A DNA stretch of 64,000 nucleotides from Clostridium sp. 1001271st1 H5. Its GTDB lineage: Bacteria; Bacillota; Clostridia; Lachnospirales; Lachnospiraceae. Of this stretch, positions 51,095-60,920 are shown in pieces (the stretch's first letter is position 1; each line of letters starts with the position of its first letter). The position numbers and the translations under genes were made by a program. The DNA lies in assembly GCF_005845215.1 (NCBI RefSeq), contig NZ_SPHO01000013.1, positions 107,269-171,268 on the forward strand, given 5' to 3'. The notes below the pieces were generated by a model. That model saw nothing but the letters and a program-made list of their open reading frames with translations. It made no database searches and was not told the DNA's origin.

Positions 51095-52546
51095 ATGAGC
51101 AGAGTAAGGACAAGGTATGCACCCAGCCCCACAGGCAGGATGCATGTGGGAAATTTAAGGACGGCATTGTATGCCTATCTCATAGCAAAGCATGAGGGAG
51201 GTGATTTCCTTCTCCGTATAGAAGATACAGACCAGGAGCGTTACGTGGAAGGGGCAGTGGAAATCATATATCAGACCCTGAAGGATACGGGCCTGATTCA
51301 TGACGAGGGTCCTGACAAGGACGGAGGATGCGGCCCCTATGTCCAGAGCCAGCGCCAGGCTTCCGGCATTTATCTGGAATACGCAAAGATGCTGGTGGAA
51401 AAAGGAGAGGCATACTACTGCTTCTGTACGCCGGAACGTCTGGCCACCCTTAAGACCACTGTAAACGGCGAGGAAATCATGGCATACGATAAGCACTGCC
51501 TCCAGCTGTCCAGGGAAGAGGTGGAAGCCAACCTGGCAGCGGGCAAGCCCTATGTCATCCGCCAGAATAACCCCACCACGGGAACCACCACATTCCAGGA
51601 CGAAATTTACGGGGATATTACAGTGGATAACTCCGAACTGGACGATATGGTCCTCATCAAGTCAGACGGATACCCCACCTATAATTTTGCAAATGTGGTG
51701 GACGACCATCTGATGGGTATCACCCATGTGGTAAGGGGCAACGAATACCTGTCCTCATCACCTAAGTACAACAGACTCTATGCTGCCTTTGGGTGGGATG
51801 TGCCGGTCTATGTGCACTGCCCGCTGATTACGGATGAAAACCACCACAAACTGAGCAAGAGAAGCGGACATTCCTCCTTTGAGGACCTTTTGGAGCAGGG
51901 TTTTATCTCCGAGGCTGTTGTGAACTATGTGGCGCTTTTGGGCTGGTCACCGGAGGACAACAAGGAGATTTTCTCTCTGGAGGAAATGGTAAAGGAGTTT
52001 GATTACCACCGCATGAGTAAATCGCCTGCCGTGTTTGATATGACAAAGCTTAAGTGGATGAACGGCGAATACATGAAGGCCATGGAATTTGAAGCCTTTT
52101 ACGGGATGGCTGAGCCGTATCTGAGGGCTGCCGTCAGCAGGGATTTGGACCTTAAGAAGATAGCGGCCATGGTCAAGACAAGGATTGAGGTGTTCCCTGA
52201 CATTGCGGACCATGTGGACTTCTTTGAATCCCTGCCTGAATATGATACGGCCATGTACACCCACAAGAAGATGAAAACAAACCAAGAGACTTCCCTTAAG
52301 GTTTTAAAGGATGTGCTGCCTCTTCTGGAAGCGCAGGAGGATTTCACCAACGACGCCCTTTACGGCGTCCTGTCAAAGTATGTGGAGGAGACAGGGGTTA
52401 AGACCGGCTTTGTGATGTGGCCTGTCCGTACCGCTGTGTCGGGCAAGCAGATGACCCCTGCCGGAGCAACGGAAATCATGGAAGTCCTGGGCAAGGAGGA
52501 ATCCCTGGCCAGAATCCGCAGAGGGATACAGATGCTTGAGGCATAG
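51095..52546 (+). CDS. gltX: Glutamate--tRNA ligase
   Basis: A 483-residue class I synthetase that charges tRNA-Glu, probably also mischarging tRNA-Gln for amidation in Firmicutes (inference). The HIGH-type motif is in RYAPSPTGRMHVGNLRTALYAY near residue 8. The KMSKS-type motif is KLSKRSGHSSFEDLL. The acceptor-binding YFCFCTPERL region is present, and the anticodon-binding C-terminus (KTGFVMWPVRTAVSGKQMTPAG) is complete. ATAGGAGACTTTAAC places the start at 51095; a non-ATG start upstream at 51056 lacks support. Confidence 0.96.
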   Translation: MSRVRTRYAPSPTGRMHVGNLRTALYAYLIAKHEGGDFLLRIEDTDQERYVEGAVEIIYQTLKDTGLIHDEGPDKDGGCGPYVQSQRQASGIYLEYAKMLVEKGEAYYCFCTPERLATLKTTVNGEEIMAYDKHCLQLSREEVEANLAAGKPYVIRQNNPTTGTTTFQDEIYGDITVDNSELDDMVLIKSDGYPTYNFANVVDDHLMGITHVVRGNEYLSSSPKYNRLYAAFGWDVPVYVHCPLITDENHHKLSKRSGHSSFEDLLEQGFISEAVVNYVALLGWSPEDNKEIFSLEEMVKEFDYHRMSKSPAVFDMTKLKWMNGEYMKAMEFEAFYGMAEPYLRAAVSRDLDLKKIAAMVKTRIEVFPDIADHVDFFESLPEYDTAMYTHKKMKTNQETSLKVLKDVLPLLEAQEDFTNDALYGVLSKYVEETGVKTGFVMWPVRTAVSGKQMTPAGATEIMEVLGKEESLARIRRGIQMLEA

Positions 52547-52557
52547 GAATTTAGTAA

Positions 52558-54384
52558 ATGGCATTTAATGACGCACAAAAAATGGCAATCCGGCACAGGG
52601 AAGGTCCCATGCTGGTTTTGGCAGGACCCGGTTCCGGCAAGACGACAGTCATCACCAACCGGGTCCGTTATCTTACGGAAAAAGCAGGCGTGGACCCCTC
52701 CCATATTCTGGTAATCACATTTACCAGGGCAGCTGCCAGGGAGATGAAGGAACGCTATGAGCAGATTACACAGGCAGGATGCAGCCGGGTTTCCTTTGGA
52801 ACCTTCCATTCTGTCTTTTTTCTGATTCTGAAGCTGGCTTACCGGTACAAGGCCACAGACATAGTAAGAGAAGAGAAACGCATCCAGTTCATGAAGGAGA
52901 TGCTGTGTGCATACGATTTGGAAGTGGAGGATGAGGGGGAATTTATTTCCTCTGTGCTCAGTGAAATCAGCATGGTAAAGGGCGAGCTCATGGACATGGA
53001 CCACTATTATGCAAAGAACTGCTCCGAGGACATGTTCAAACAGCTTTACCAGGGCTATGAAGCCCGGCTGAGACGGAACCGGCTTCTGGATTTTGACGAC
53101 ATGCTGGTGATGTGTTATGAGCTCTTTAAGGAAAGAAAAGATATCCTGGCTGCATGGCAGGACAAGTACAGGTACATATTAATTGATGAGTTCCAGGACA
53201 TTAACAGGATTCAGTATGAAATTGTAAAGATGCTGGCCCTGCCCGGGAACAATCTTTTTATTGTGGGGGACGACGACCAGTCCATTTACCGGTTCCGCGG
53301 GGCAAAGCCTGAGCTGATGCTGGGTTTTGAGCGGGATTATCCCGACGCAAGGAAAATCCTTTTGGATACCAATTACCGCTGCAGTCGCCAGATTGTGGAG
53401 GCTGCGGGCCGGGTCATTTCCCGCAACAGGACCCGTTTCCCCAAGGAAATCAAGGCGGCCAGGGGGAACAGCCATCCTGTCATCATAAAGGAATGGCCGG
53501 AACCAATGGACGAGACGCTGGGAATTGTTACGGAGCTGCGGGATTACGCTGATATGGGCGTATCCTACAACGACATGGCGGTGCTCTACCGGACCAACAT
53601 GGGGCCCCGGCTGCTGATATCCAAGCTCATGGAGTATAACATACCCTTTTGCATGAGGGATGCAGTGCCTAATCTGTATGAGCACTGGATATCCGGAAAT
53701 GTAATTTCCTATATCAGGGCCGCAATGGGGGATTTGAGCCGTTCCAATGTGCTTCAAATCATCAACCGTCCCAAGCGCTATGTCAGCCGGGACGCCCTGG
53801 ACAGCCAGCAGGTAAACTGGGAATCGGTAAAATCCTTTTACCAGGACAAGAACTGGATGATGGACCGGATTGAACAGCTGGAATATGATTTGCTGATGTT
53901 AAGGAACATGGCCCCGGCCGCTGCCGTCAACTATATCCGCAAGGCAGTGGAGTACGATGCGTATATCCGGGAATACGCCCAGTCCAGAAGGATGAAGCCG
54001 GAGGAACTGTTTGAGACACTGGACCAGCTGCAGGAAAGCGCTGCCGGCTTTAAGACCTATGAAGACTGGTTTATCCATATGGAGGAGTATAAGGAACAGC
54101 TTAAAAAACAGGCGGGTGACAGGAACGCAGAGCGTCAGGGCGTCAGTCTTATGACCATGCACAGCGCCAAGGGGCTGGAATTTAGGGTGGTTTATATTCT
54201 GGACGCCAACGAGGGAATCACGCCTCACCATAAGGCGGTCCTGGACCCTGATGTGGAGGAAGAGCGCAGGATGTTCTATGTGGCCATGACAAGGGCAAAA
54301 GAAAGGCTCCACATTTATCATGTGAAGGAACGGTACCGCAGGAAACAGGCAAAATCAAGGTTTGCAGAGGAGGCAGAGGGATGA
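52558..54384 (+). CDS. UvrD/Rep-family ATP-dependent DNA helicase
   Basis: A 608-residue superfamily 1A helicase with Walker A AGPGSGKTT, motif Ia VITFTRAAAREMKERY, motif II LIDEFQDINR, motif III VGDDDQSIYRFRGA, motif IV DTNYRCSRQI, motif V TMHSAKGLEFRVVYI and motif VI FYVAMTRAKERLHI. It is shorter than PcrA/UvrD (about 720-760 residues) because the C-terminal extension is absent. That fits the clostridial short helicases of unclear specific role in repair or replication restart. It begins 11 bases after gltX and overlaps the cobalamin gene by 4 bases. Confidence 0.93.
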   Translation: MAFNDAQKMAIRHREGPMLVLAGPGSGKTTVITNRVRYLTEKAGVDPSHILVITFTRAAAREMKERYEQITQAGCSRVSFGTFHSVFFLILKLAYRYKATDIVREEKRIQFMKEMLCAYDLEVEDEGEFISSVLSEISMVKGELMDMDHYYAKNCSEDMFKQLYQGYEARLRRNRLLDFDDMLVMCYELFKERKDILAAWQDKYRYILIDEFQDINRIQYEIVKMLALPGNNLFIVGDDDQSIYRFRGAKPELMLGFERDYPDARKILLDTNYRCSRQIVEAAGRVISRNRTRFPKEIKAARGNSHPVIIKEWPEPMDETLGIVTELRDYADMGVSYNDMAVLYRTNMGPRLLISKLMEYNIPFCMRDAVPNLYEHWISGNVISYIRAAMGDLSRSNVLQIINRPKRYVSRDALDSQQVNWESVKSFYQDKNWMMDRIEQLEYDLLMLRNMAPAAAVNYIRKAVEYDAYIREYAQSRRMKPEELFETLDQLQESAAGFKTYEDWFIHMEEYKEQLKKQAGDRNAERQGVSLMTMHSAKGLEFRVVYILDANEGITPHHKAVLDPDVEEERRMFYVAMTRAKERLHIYHVKERYRRKQAKSRFAEEAEG

Positions 54385-54923
54385 AAAAGAGAGGTTTGGT
54401 CCAGATATACTGCGGAGATGGAAAGGGGAAGACCACGGCAGCCGCGGGCGCGGCTGTGCGGGCAGCCGGACGGGGATACCGGGTACTGGTGTCCAGGTTT
54501 TTAAAGACAGATGATTCCGGCGAGGTAAATGGTCTGGCCCATGTCCCGGGGATTACAGTGCTGCCGTGTAGCCGGAATTTCGGCTTTTCCTGGAACATGA
54601 CCCAGGCCCAGCGGGAGGCCGCTGCCCTGTATTATGACCAATGCTTTCAGAGGGCCTGGAACAAGGCCCTGGGGCAAGACGGGGAAGAACCCTATGATAT
54701 GCTGGTGCTGGATGAGGTCATAGGGGCCTGCAATCTGGGATTTGTGGACCAGGCCGGACTCATAAAGGCTCTTAAAGAAAGACCGTCTGCCCTGGAGGTC
54801 ATCCTTACGGGACGGGAACCGTCAGAGGCCCTTCAGGGCCAGGCGGACTATATCACGGAAATGGTTATGAGACGCCATCCCTATGAGAGGGGAATCGGGG
54901 CCAGGGAAGGAATTGAATATTAG
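54381..54923 (+). CDS. cobA: Cob(I)yrinic acid a,c-diamide adenosyltransferase (CobA/BtuR type)
   Basis: Attaches the 5'-deoxyadenosyl group to corrinoids, giving adenosylcobalamin. The 180-residue P-loop protein has GDGKGKTTAAAGAAVRAAGRG near residue 12, RFLKTDDSGEV and VLDEVIGACNLGFVD, plus ILTGREPSEAL. Motif order and size match the CobA family. It overlaps the helicase stop through ATGA. No other cobalamin gene is near, so it may serve salvage of external corrinoid. Confidence 0.92.
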   Translation: MKKRGLVQIYCGDGKGKTTAAAGAAVRAAGRGYRVLVSRFLKTDDSGEVNGLAHVPGITVLPCSRNFGFSWNMTQAQREAAALYYDQCFQRAWNKALGQDGEEPYDMLVLDEVIGACNLGFVDQAGLIKALKERPSALEVILTGREPSEALQGQADYITEMVMRRHPYERGIGAREGIEY

Positions 54924-55016
54924 AGAATATGTTCTTGCATTTTCAGGTTGAGTCTGATAGAGTGTAAGAGAACAGAAACAAGCTTAAATTTATGGAAGCA
55001 AGAGAGGAATCAGGAT

Positions 55017-55340
55017 ATGGCAGACGAGAAAAATCTGAATGAAGAAGAGCAGGAGATGACAGTTACCCTTACTCTGGATGATGATACAGAAGTGGAGTGC
55101 GTGGTGCTGACCATCTTTAATGCAGGAGAGCACGAATACATTGCCCTTTTACCAATGGAAGGCGCTGATTCGGAGGAAGGCGAGGTATACCTGTACCGTT
55201 ACAGCGAGACCGAAGACGGAACTCCTAACCTGGATAACATTGAGGACGACGACGAGTACGAAATCGTGGCCGAAGCATTTGACGAATTGCTGGATGCCCA
55301 GGAATACGACGAGCTGGTGGACGAGGAAGAGGAAGAATAA
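55017..55340 (+). CDS. DUF1292 acidic protein
   Basis: A 107-residue highly acidic protein (VTLTLDDDTEVECVVLTIFNAGEHEYIALLPME ... EVYLYRYSE ... IEDDDEYEIVAEAFDELLD). It matches the DUF1292 family that in Firmicutes often lies in the yrrK-yrzB neighbourhood. It has no membrane segment and no known activity. The start at 55017 has AGGAT and GAGAGGAAT upstream; the frame continues upstream to 54948 without a ribosome site. Confidence 0.85.
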   Translation: MADEKNLNEEEQEMTVTLTLDDDTEVECVVLTIFNAGEHEYIALLPMEGADSEEGEVYLYRYSETEDGTPNLDNIEDDDEYEIVAEAFDELLDAQEYDELVDEEEEE

Positions 55341-55366
55341 TCCGAATAATCATGACGCAGAGGTAT

Positions 55367-55394
55367 GGCTCCGGGAAAATCCCGGGGCCTTTTT
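55367..55394 (+). terminator. Terminator after the DUF1292 gene
   Basis: A 10-bp stem with one G-U pair (55367-55376 with 55380-55389), A3 loop, T5 tract. Confidence 0.85.
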
Positions 55395-55499
55395 CGCATT
55401 TGTCTTTGGCGTTGCTGTCTGTTTCTGCGCTGTTTCTGCTGCTGTCTGCATGGTTATCCCACCAGTTGTGAAACTTGTGTGAAATGATGGAAATGTTCC

Positions 55500-55528
55500 T
55501 TGATTTTTGTTAAAATAATTTCTATAAA
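55500..55528 (+). promoter_or_regulatory. Promoter of the two-component system
   Basis: TTGATT, a 17-base spacer and TATAAA, about 40 bases before the response regulator start. Confidence 0.5.
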
Positions 55529-55569
55529 AGATTGAAAAAAAGCCAGATTATATATAAGGAGGCAGTACC

Positions 55570-56250
55570 ATGGATACACTTAAGATATTAGTTGTGGACG
55601 ACGAGGCCAGGATGCGCAAGCTGGTAAAGGATTTCCTCACCAATAAAGGTTTTGCAGTCATAGAGGCGGGAGACGGCGAGGAAGCGGTGGATGTGTTTTT
55701 TGCGCAGAAGGACATTGCACTTGTGCTTCTGGATGTGATGATGCCGAAGATGGATGGCTGGGAGGTGCTGAGGACCATCCGCAAGTACTCACAGGTGCCG
55801 GTCATCATGCTGACGGCCAGGAGTGAGGAACGGGATGAGCTCCAGGGCTTTTCCCTGGGCGTGGACGAGTATATATCCAAGCCCTTCAGCCCAAAGATTC
55901 TGGTGGCCCGGGTGGAGGCCATCCTGCGCAGGACCAATGTGGTTTCCACGGACAGCATGAACGTGGGAGGCATCTGCATTGATAAGGCGGCCCACCAGGT
56001 GACAATTGACGGGCAGGAGATTGACCTGAGCTTTAAGGAATTTGAGCTTCTCACCTATTTTGTGGAAAATCAGGGAATCGCCCTTTCCAGGGAGAAGATT
56101 CTGAACAATGTGTGGAATTATGATTATTTCGGTGATGCCCGCACCATAGACACCCATGTGAAGAAGCTGCGCAGCAAAATGGGGGAAAAGGGAGAATATA
56201 TTAAAACCATATGGGGTATGGGCTACAAATTTGAGGTGAGCGAAGGATGA
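55570..56250 (+). CDS. OmpR-family response regulator
   Basis: A 226-residue regulator. The receiver domain has acidic pocket residues Asp10-Asp11, phospho-acceptor Asp55 (LLDVMMPK), Thr82 and Lys104. The C-terminal winged helix (SFKEFELLTYFVENQGIALSREKILNNVWNYDYFGDARTIDTHVKKLRSKMG) is of the OmpR type. ATAAGGAGGCAGTACC precedes the ATG. It overlaps the histidine kinase gene by 4 bases. The target is unknown; the ABC operon 170 bases after the kinase gene is the obvious candidate. Confidence 0.95.
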   Translation: MDTLKILVVDDEARMRKLVKDFLTNKGFAVIEAGDGEEAVDVFFAQKDIALVLLDVMMPKMDGWEVLRTIRKYSQVPVIMLTARSEERDELQGFSLGVDEYISKPFSPKILVARVEAILRRTNVVSTDSMNVGGICIDKAAHQVTIDGQEIDLSFKEFELLTYFVENQGIALSREKILNNVWNYDYFGDARTIDTHVKKLRSKMGEKGEYIKTIWGMGYKFEVSEG

Positions 56251-57770
56251 AGCATTCCATCAGGGTAAAATTTACCATGATATTCATCGGTCTGATGGCG
56301 GCGGTGCTGGTCAGCATGTGGGCAGTAAACAGCTTTTTTCTGGAGGGCTTTTATACCAGGCAGAAGCTGCAGCTTTTGGAAAATGCCTATGAAAACTTGA
56401 ATGCCATAGCCATGGACAAGGAGGACCAGGGAGAGAATATCACGGAAGAATTACAGAGCCTGTTCTCAAACGACGGGGAGCAGACAGAAGCCAGCCGTCT
56501 TTTACGGATAATGAATGATAAATACAATACAACTATCGTGATTCAGGACAGCATCACCGGGGAGTTGATTCCTCTGGCAAAGGACGGCAAATTTCTGGCT
56601 GATGCCCTCCACCGCTATATATTAGGAATCATTGACCCCAGAACAGAGACGCTGATATCCCAGGACGACCATCAGGTGCAGAAAATATATGACAGGCGCT
56701 CCCAGGGCTATTATCTCCAGAGCTGGGGCTTCTTTGACGATAACAGGACCATGTTCATCATGTCCATGCCTCTGGCCAGCATCCATGACAGCGTGAGTAT
56801 TTCCAATGAATTCCTGGCTTACGTGGGACTGGCTGCACTGGTGCTGGGAAGCGCCCTTATGTACTATGCAACCAAGAAGGTGGTGTCGCCCATCCGCTCC
56901 CTGGCAGCGCTGTCGGCCAGAATGTCGGAACTGGACTTTGAGGCGCGCTACACCGGGGATTTTGAGGATGAGATTGGAGTGCTGGGCCACAGCATGAACA
57001 CATTGTCGGAAAAGCTTAAGGATACCATCGGAGAGCTTAAGACAGCCAACAACGAGCTGCAAAAGGACATTGAGGAAAAGATAAAAATTGATGAGACCCG
57101 CAAGGAGTTTATCGCTAATGTGTCCCATGAGCTCAAGACACCCATTGCCCTGATACAAGGATATGCGGAGGGGCTGACCGAGGGAATGGCAGAGGATGAG
57201 GACAGCCGGAATTACTACTGTGAGGTCATTATGGACGAGGCCGGAAAGATGAATAAGATGGTGAAGCAGCTCCTGACCCTGACAGCCCTGGAATTCGGCA
57301 ATGACATGCCTGTGATGGAACGGTTTGATATCGCCGCCCTGATTCGCGGCATTTTATCATCCGCCAGTATCCTGCTCCAGCAAAAGGAGGCCCGGGTGGT
57401 ATTTGAACAGGAGGAGCCTGTATGGGTGTGGGCGGATGAGTTCAAGATAGAGGAGGTCATCACCAACTACCTGAACAATGCCATGAATCATCTGGAGGGG
57501 GAACGCCGGATTGCAATCCGCATATACAGGGAAGGGGACGAAGTACGCGTCACGGTGTTTAACACAGGACAGCATATACCGGAGGAGGACCTGGATAACC
57601 TCTGGACTAAATTTTATAAGGTGGATAAGGCAAGGACCAGGGAATACGGAGGCAGCGGCATCGGACTTTCCATTGTCAGGGCCATCATGGATTCCCACAA
57701 CAAATCCTGCGGGGTTGAAAATGTTGACGGGGGGGTGGAGTTCTGGTTTACCGTGGACAGCGGCCTGTAA
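56247..57770 (+). CDS. Sensor histidine kinase
   Basis: A 507-residue membrane kinase partner of the preceding regulator. A first membrane helix (about residues 9-29), an extracellular sensor region of about 155 residues, a second helix (about 189-208) and a HAMP domain come in order. The dimerisation domain has His294 (FIANVSHELKTPIALIQGYAEG). The ATPase domain has the N box (ITNYLNNAMNH), a G1-like region (FNTGQHIPEEDLDNLWTKFYKVDKAR) and G2 (GGSGIGLSIVRAIMDSH). The stimulus is unknown. It overlaps the regulator gene by 4 bases. Confidence 0.95.
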   Translation: MKHSIRVKFTMIFIGLMAAVLVSMWAVNSFFLEGFYTRQKLQLLENAYENLNAIAMDKEDQGENITEELQSLFSNDGEQTEASRLLRIMNDKYNTTIVIQDSITGELIPLAKDGKFLADALHRYILGIIDPRTETLISQDDHQVQKIYDRRSQGYYLQSWGFFDDNRTMFIMSMPLASIHDSVSISNEFLAYVGLAALVLGSALMYYATKKVVSPIRSLAALSARMSELDFEARYTGDFEDEIGVLGHSMNTLSEKLKDTIGELKTANNELQKDIEEKIKIDETRKEFIANVSHELKTPIALIQGYAEGLTEGMAEDEDSRNYYCEVIMDEAGKMNKMVKQLLTLTALEFGNDMPVMERFDIAALIRGILSSASILLQQKEARVVFEQEEPVWVWADEFKIEEVITNYLNNAMNHLEGERRIAIRIYREGDEVRVTVFNTGQHIPEEDLDNLWTKFYKVDKARTREYGGSGIGLSIVRAIMDSHNKSCGVENVDGGVEFWFTVDSGL

Positions 57771-57863
57771 AAATGGTTGAAAATACAGTATTTTACAGTT
57801 GTTTTTGATAATATGGAAATGTGCATAAATTTGTACCGCCGCCAAAATTGGATTTTATAACTA

Positions 57864-57891
57864 TTGACAAAATATGAGCATATGCTACAAT
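57864..57891 (+). promoter_or_regulatory. Promoter of the DUF3798 ABC operon
   Basis: TTGACA, a 16-base spacer and TACAAT, with about 45 bases of leader. This separates the operon from the two-component genes. Confidence 0.65.
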
Positions 57892-57939
57892 TAAAAAGTA
57901 ACTGTTGTCCCCTTGTAAAAAAATATTTTGGAGGTTAGT

Positions 57940-59238
57940 ATGAAAAAAGTTATTAGCGTTTTGCTTGCAGCTGCCATGGTTACCGGGCTTGCCGGCTGCG
58001 GAAGCACAAGCACAAACACCACAACTCAGGCACCTGCATCGCAGGCATCTGAGGCACCGGCTTCTGACGCCAAGGCTCCCGAAGAGGAGAAAACCGAAGC
58101 GCCGGCAGCAGAAGGCGAGGACGCCAGCGATTTCCATATCGGTATCGTAACCGGTTCTGTATCCCAGTCCGAGGATGACAGACGTGGCGCCGAGGCTTTT
58201 CAGGCCATGTATGGCGAGGATATGGTCAAGCTGGCCATTTATCCGGACAACTTCACGGAAGAGTTAGAGACTACCATTCAGACAATTGTCAATCTCTCAG
58301 ACGACCCTAAGATGAAGGCAATCATCATGAACCAGTCCGTTCCCGGCACAACCGAGGCTTTCCGTAAGATTAAAGAGACACGCCCTGACATTCTCTGTAT
58401 TGCCGGCGAGGGCCATGAGGACCTTCCTGAGATTGGAAGCGCGGCTGACCTGGTCTGCAACAACGATTTCGTTGCCCGCGGCTACCTGATTATCCGCACT
58501 GCTCATGAACTGGGCTGCGATACATTTGTACACATCTCCTTCCCTCGTCACATGGCTTATGAGACCATGAGCCGCCGTGTGGCTGTCATGAAGGAAGCCT
58601 GCAAGGAATTCGGTATGGAATTTGTCCTTGAGACAGCTCCGGACCCAACCTCCGACGTAGGTGTTGCCGGCGCTCAGGCTTACATACTTGAGAAGGTTCC
58701 GGAGTGGGTTGAGAAGTACGGCAAGAATGCTGCTTACTTCTGTACAAATGATGCGCATACCGAGCCGCTGTTAAAGCAGCTGATGGAATACGGCGGATAC
58801 TTCATCGAGGCAGACCTTCCTTCCCCGCTTATGGGTTATCCCGGAGCACTGGGTATTGATTTGACTGCTGAGGCTGGTGATTTTGATAAGATTCTTGCCA
58901 AGGTTGAGTCCACTATCGTTGAAAAGGGCGGTGCCGACCACTTTGGAACATGGGCTTATTCTTACGGATATACCACATCCGCAGGTCTTGCACAGCATGC
59001 CCTGAACGTTCTTAACGGCGAGAGCGAGCTGGATGACATCGATGATATTGCAAAGGCATACCAGGTATTCTCTCCTAAGGCTGAGTGGAATGGTTCCAAT
59101 TACACCAATGTGGAAACCGGCGTTAAGTTAGACAATGTGTTCCTGGTATATCAGGATACCTATATCATGGGCGACCCAGGACATTTCATGGGCTCCACTA
59201 AGATTGAGGTTCCAGAGAAATACTTCACCATCAAGTAA
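57940..59238 (+). CDS. DUF3798 substrate-binding lipoprotein
   Basis: A 432-residue lipoprotein: signal region KKVISVLLAAAMVTG, lipobox LAGC with Cys20, then a Thr/Ala/Pro/Glu-rich linker to residue about 60. The binding-protein domain follows (DFHIGIVTGSVSQSEDDRRGAEAFQAMYG; MKAIIMNQSVPGTTEAFRKIK; YFCTNDAHTEPLLKQLMEYGGYFIEADLPSPLMGYPGALGIDLT). It is similar in layout to sugar or nucleoside binding proteins but belongs to the DUF3798 family, whose ligand I do not know. TTGGAGGTTAGT precedes the ATG. ABC genes follow. Confidence 0.88.
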   Translation: MKKVISVLLAAAMVTGLAGCGSTSTNTTTQAPASQASEAPASDAKAPEEEKTEAPAAEGEDASDFHIGIVTGSVSQSEDDRRGAEAFQAMYGEDMVKLAIYPDNFTEELETTIQTIVNLSDDPKMKAIIMNQSVPGTTEAFRKIKETRPDILCIAGEGHEDLPEIGSAADLVCNNDFVARGYLIIRTAHELGCDTFVHISFPRHMAYETMSRRVAVMKEACKEFGMEFVLETAPDPTSDVGVAGAQAYILEKVPEWVEKYGKNAAYFCTNDAHTEPLLKQLMEYGGYFIEADLPSPLMGYPGALGIDLTAEAGDFDKILAKVESTIVEKGGADHFGTWAYSYGYTTSAGLAQHALNVLNGESELDDIDDIAKAYQVFSPKAEWNGSNYTNVETGVKLDNVFLVYQDTYIMGDPGHFMGSTKIEVPEKYFTIK

Positions 59239-59268
59239 GACACTTACTAATAAAAATAAGTATGGAGA

Positions 59269-59298
59269 ACAGTGGGGAGGGATTTACTCTCCCCCTGT
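59269..59298 (+). other. Intercistronic hairpin between lipoprotein and ATPase genes
   Basis: ACAG-(T)-GGGGAG pairs with CTCCCC-CTGT (59269-59279 with 59289-59298). It has no clear T tract, so it is more likely to stabilise the upstream mRNA or weaken read-through than to be a full terminator. Confidence 0.5.
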
Positions 59299-59317
59299 TG
59301 TGTTAGGTGGGCATAAT

Positions 59318-60907
59318 ATGATGAATAACAACACTCCCTTATTGGAGATGCGCAATATCAAGAAGGATTTTTTTGGTAATCAGGTCTTGACTGATATTAA
59401 CTTTAAACTGAATGCCGGCGAGGTACTGGGTCTTGTCGGTGAAAATGGTGCCGGTAAAAGTACATTGATGAAACTTCTTTTTGGTATGGATGTGATTAGA
59501 GAAACCGGCGGATATGGCGGAGACGTCCTGATTAATGGCGAGAAGGTCAGCTTCTCAACACCCTTTGATGCGCTGGAGGCCGGTATCGGTATGGTGCATC
59601 AGGAATTTTCATTAATACCCGGATTCACGGCAACAGATAATATACTGCTTAACCGTGAACCAAAGAAAAAGAATATTATCTCGGAAATTTTTGGTGACAG
59701 GTTAGATACCCTTGATTATAAGGAGATGACCAAACGTTCTGAGCAGGCTATTGATAAGATGGGCGTTAAGATTGACGCCAAAATGGTTATCAGCGATATG
59801 CCCGTGGGTCATAAGCAGTTTACGGAGATTGCGAGGGAACTCAGTAAGGATAATCTGAAACTGTTGATACTGGATGAGCCAACTGCTGTCTTGACTGAAA
59901 AGGAGGCAGAGGCACTGCTGGATTCAATCCGCGGCATGGCTGCCAAAGGCATTGCCGTGATTTTCATCACTCACAGGCTGCATGAGATTCTGACCGTCTG
60001 CAATAAGGTCGTCATCATGCGCGACGGCTACGTTGTAAAGGACGTGCCCGCAAAAGAGACGGATGTCGCTGACATTACAAAGTGGATGGTGGGCAGAAAC
60101 ATACAGACCACAGCCAGGGCGGATGTCAGGATTAACCCGGACGCAAAAAATATCATGTCAATCCGCAATCTCTGGGTGGATATGTCAGGTGAGACTGTGC
60201 GCAATGTGAATCTTGATATCAAGGAAGGAGAGATTCTTGGTATAGGCGGACTGGCCGGACAGGGTAAGCTGGGGATTCCAAACGGTATCATGGGCCTTTG
60301 CGAAGCAGGCGGTAAAGTGGAATTTGACGGCAAGCCCATTCCGCTTAATAACCCCAGGAGATGTCTGGACGCCTCCCTGGCCTTTGTTTCTGAGGACAGA
60401 AGGGATGTAGGACTCCTTCTTGATGAAACCCTTGAGTGGAACATTGCGTTTTCAGCCATGCAGATTCATGACAAGTTCCTTAAGAAATATCTTGGGGGGC
60501 TGATAACATGGAGAGATGAAAAAGCAATCCACGAAGTGACCCAGAAATACATAGATGAGCTTATGATAAAATGCACCAGCTCCAAGCAAAAGGCAAAGGA
60601 GCTCTCCGGTGGCAACCAGCAGAAAGTGTGTCTGGCAAAGGCCTTTGCGCTTGAACCTAAATTCCTGTTTGTATCTGAACCAACGAGAGGCATAGATGTG
60701 GGTGCGAAATCATTGGTATTGGATGCCCTTAAGAAGTTCAACAAAGAGCATGGGGTTACGGTTGTCATGATTTCCTCCGAGCTGGAGGAACTGAGGACCA
60801 CGTGTGACCGTATTGCCATTGTTTCAGGCGGTAAGATTGCTGGAATCCTGCCGGCGACCGAATCATCAGAAGCATTCGGTATGCTCATGGTCAGCCAGGT
60901 TAAATAA
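59318..60907 (+). CDS. Double ATP-binding protein of the DUF3798 ABC transporter
   Basis: A 529-residue protein with two ABC ATPase domains of the sugar/nucleoside type. The first has Walker A GENGAGKST, a degenerate signature region (ISDMPVGHKQFTEIARELS, with VGHKQ replacing LSGGQ) and Walker B LLILDEPTA. The second has the region GIGGLAGQGKLGIP, signature LSGGNQQKV and a Walker B-like segment (KFLFVSEPTRGIDVG). The start at 59318 follows AGGTGG by 7 bases. It energises the two downstream permeases. Confidence 0.93.
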   Translation: MMNNNTPLLEMRNIKKDFFGNQVLTDINFKLNAGEVLGLVGENGAGKSTLMKLLFGMDVIRETGGYGGDVLINGEKVSFSTPFDALEAGIGMVHQEFSLIPGFTATDNILLNREPKKKNIISEIFGDRLDTLDYKEMTKRSEQAIDKMGVKIDAKMVISDMPVGHKQFTEIARELSKDNLKLLILDEPTAVLTEKEAEALLDSIRGMAAKGIAVIFITHRLHEILTVCNKVVIMRDGYVVKDVPAKETDVADITKWMVGRNIQTTARADVRINPDAKNIMSIRNLWVDMSGETVRNVNLDIKEGEILGIGGLAGQGKLGIPNGIMGLCEAGGKVEFDGKPIPLNNPRRCLDASLAFVSEDRRDVGLLLDETLEWNIAFSAMQIHDKFLKKYLGGLITWRDEKAIHEVTQKYIDELMIKCTSSKQKAKELSGGNQQKVCLAKAFALEPKFLFVSEPTRGIDVGAKSLVLDALKKFNKEHGVTVVMISSELEELRTTCDRIAIVSGGKIAGILPATESSEAFGMLMVSQVK

Positions 60908-60920
60908 GGGGGGAGACAGC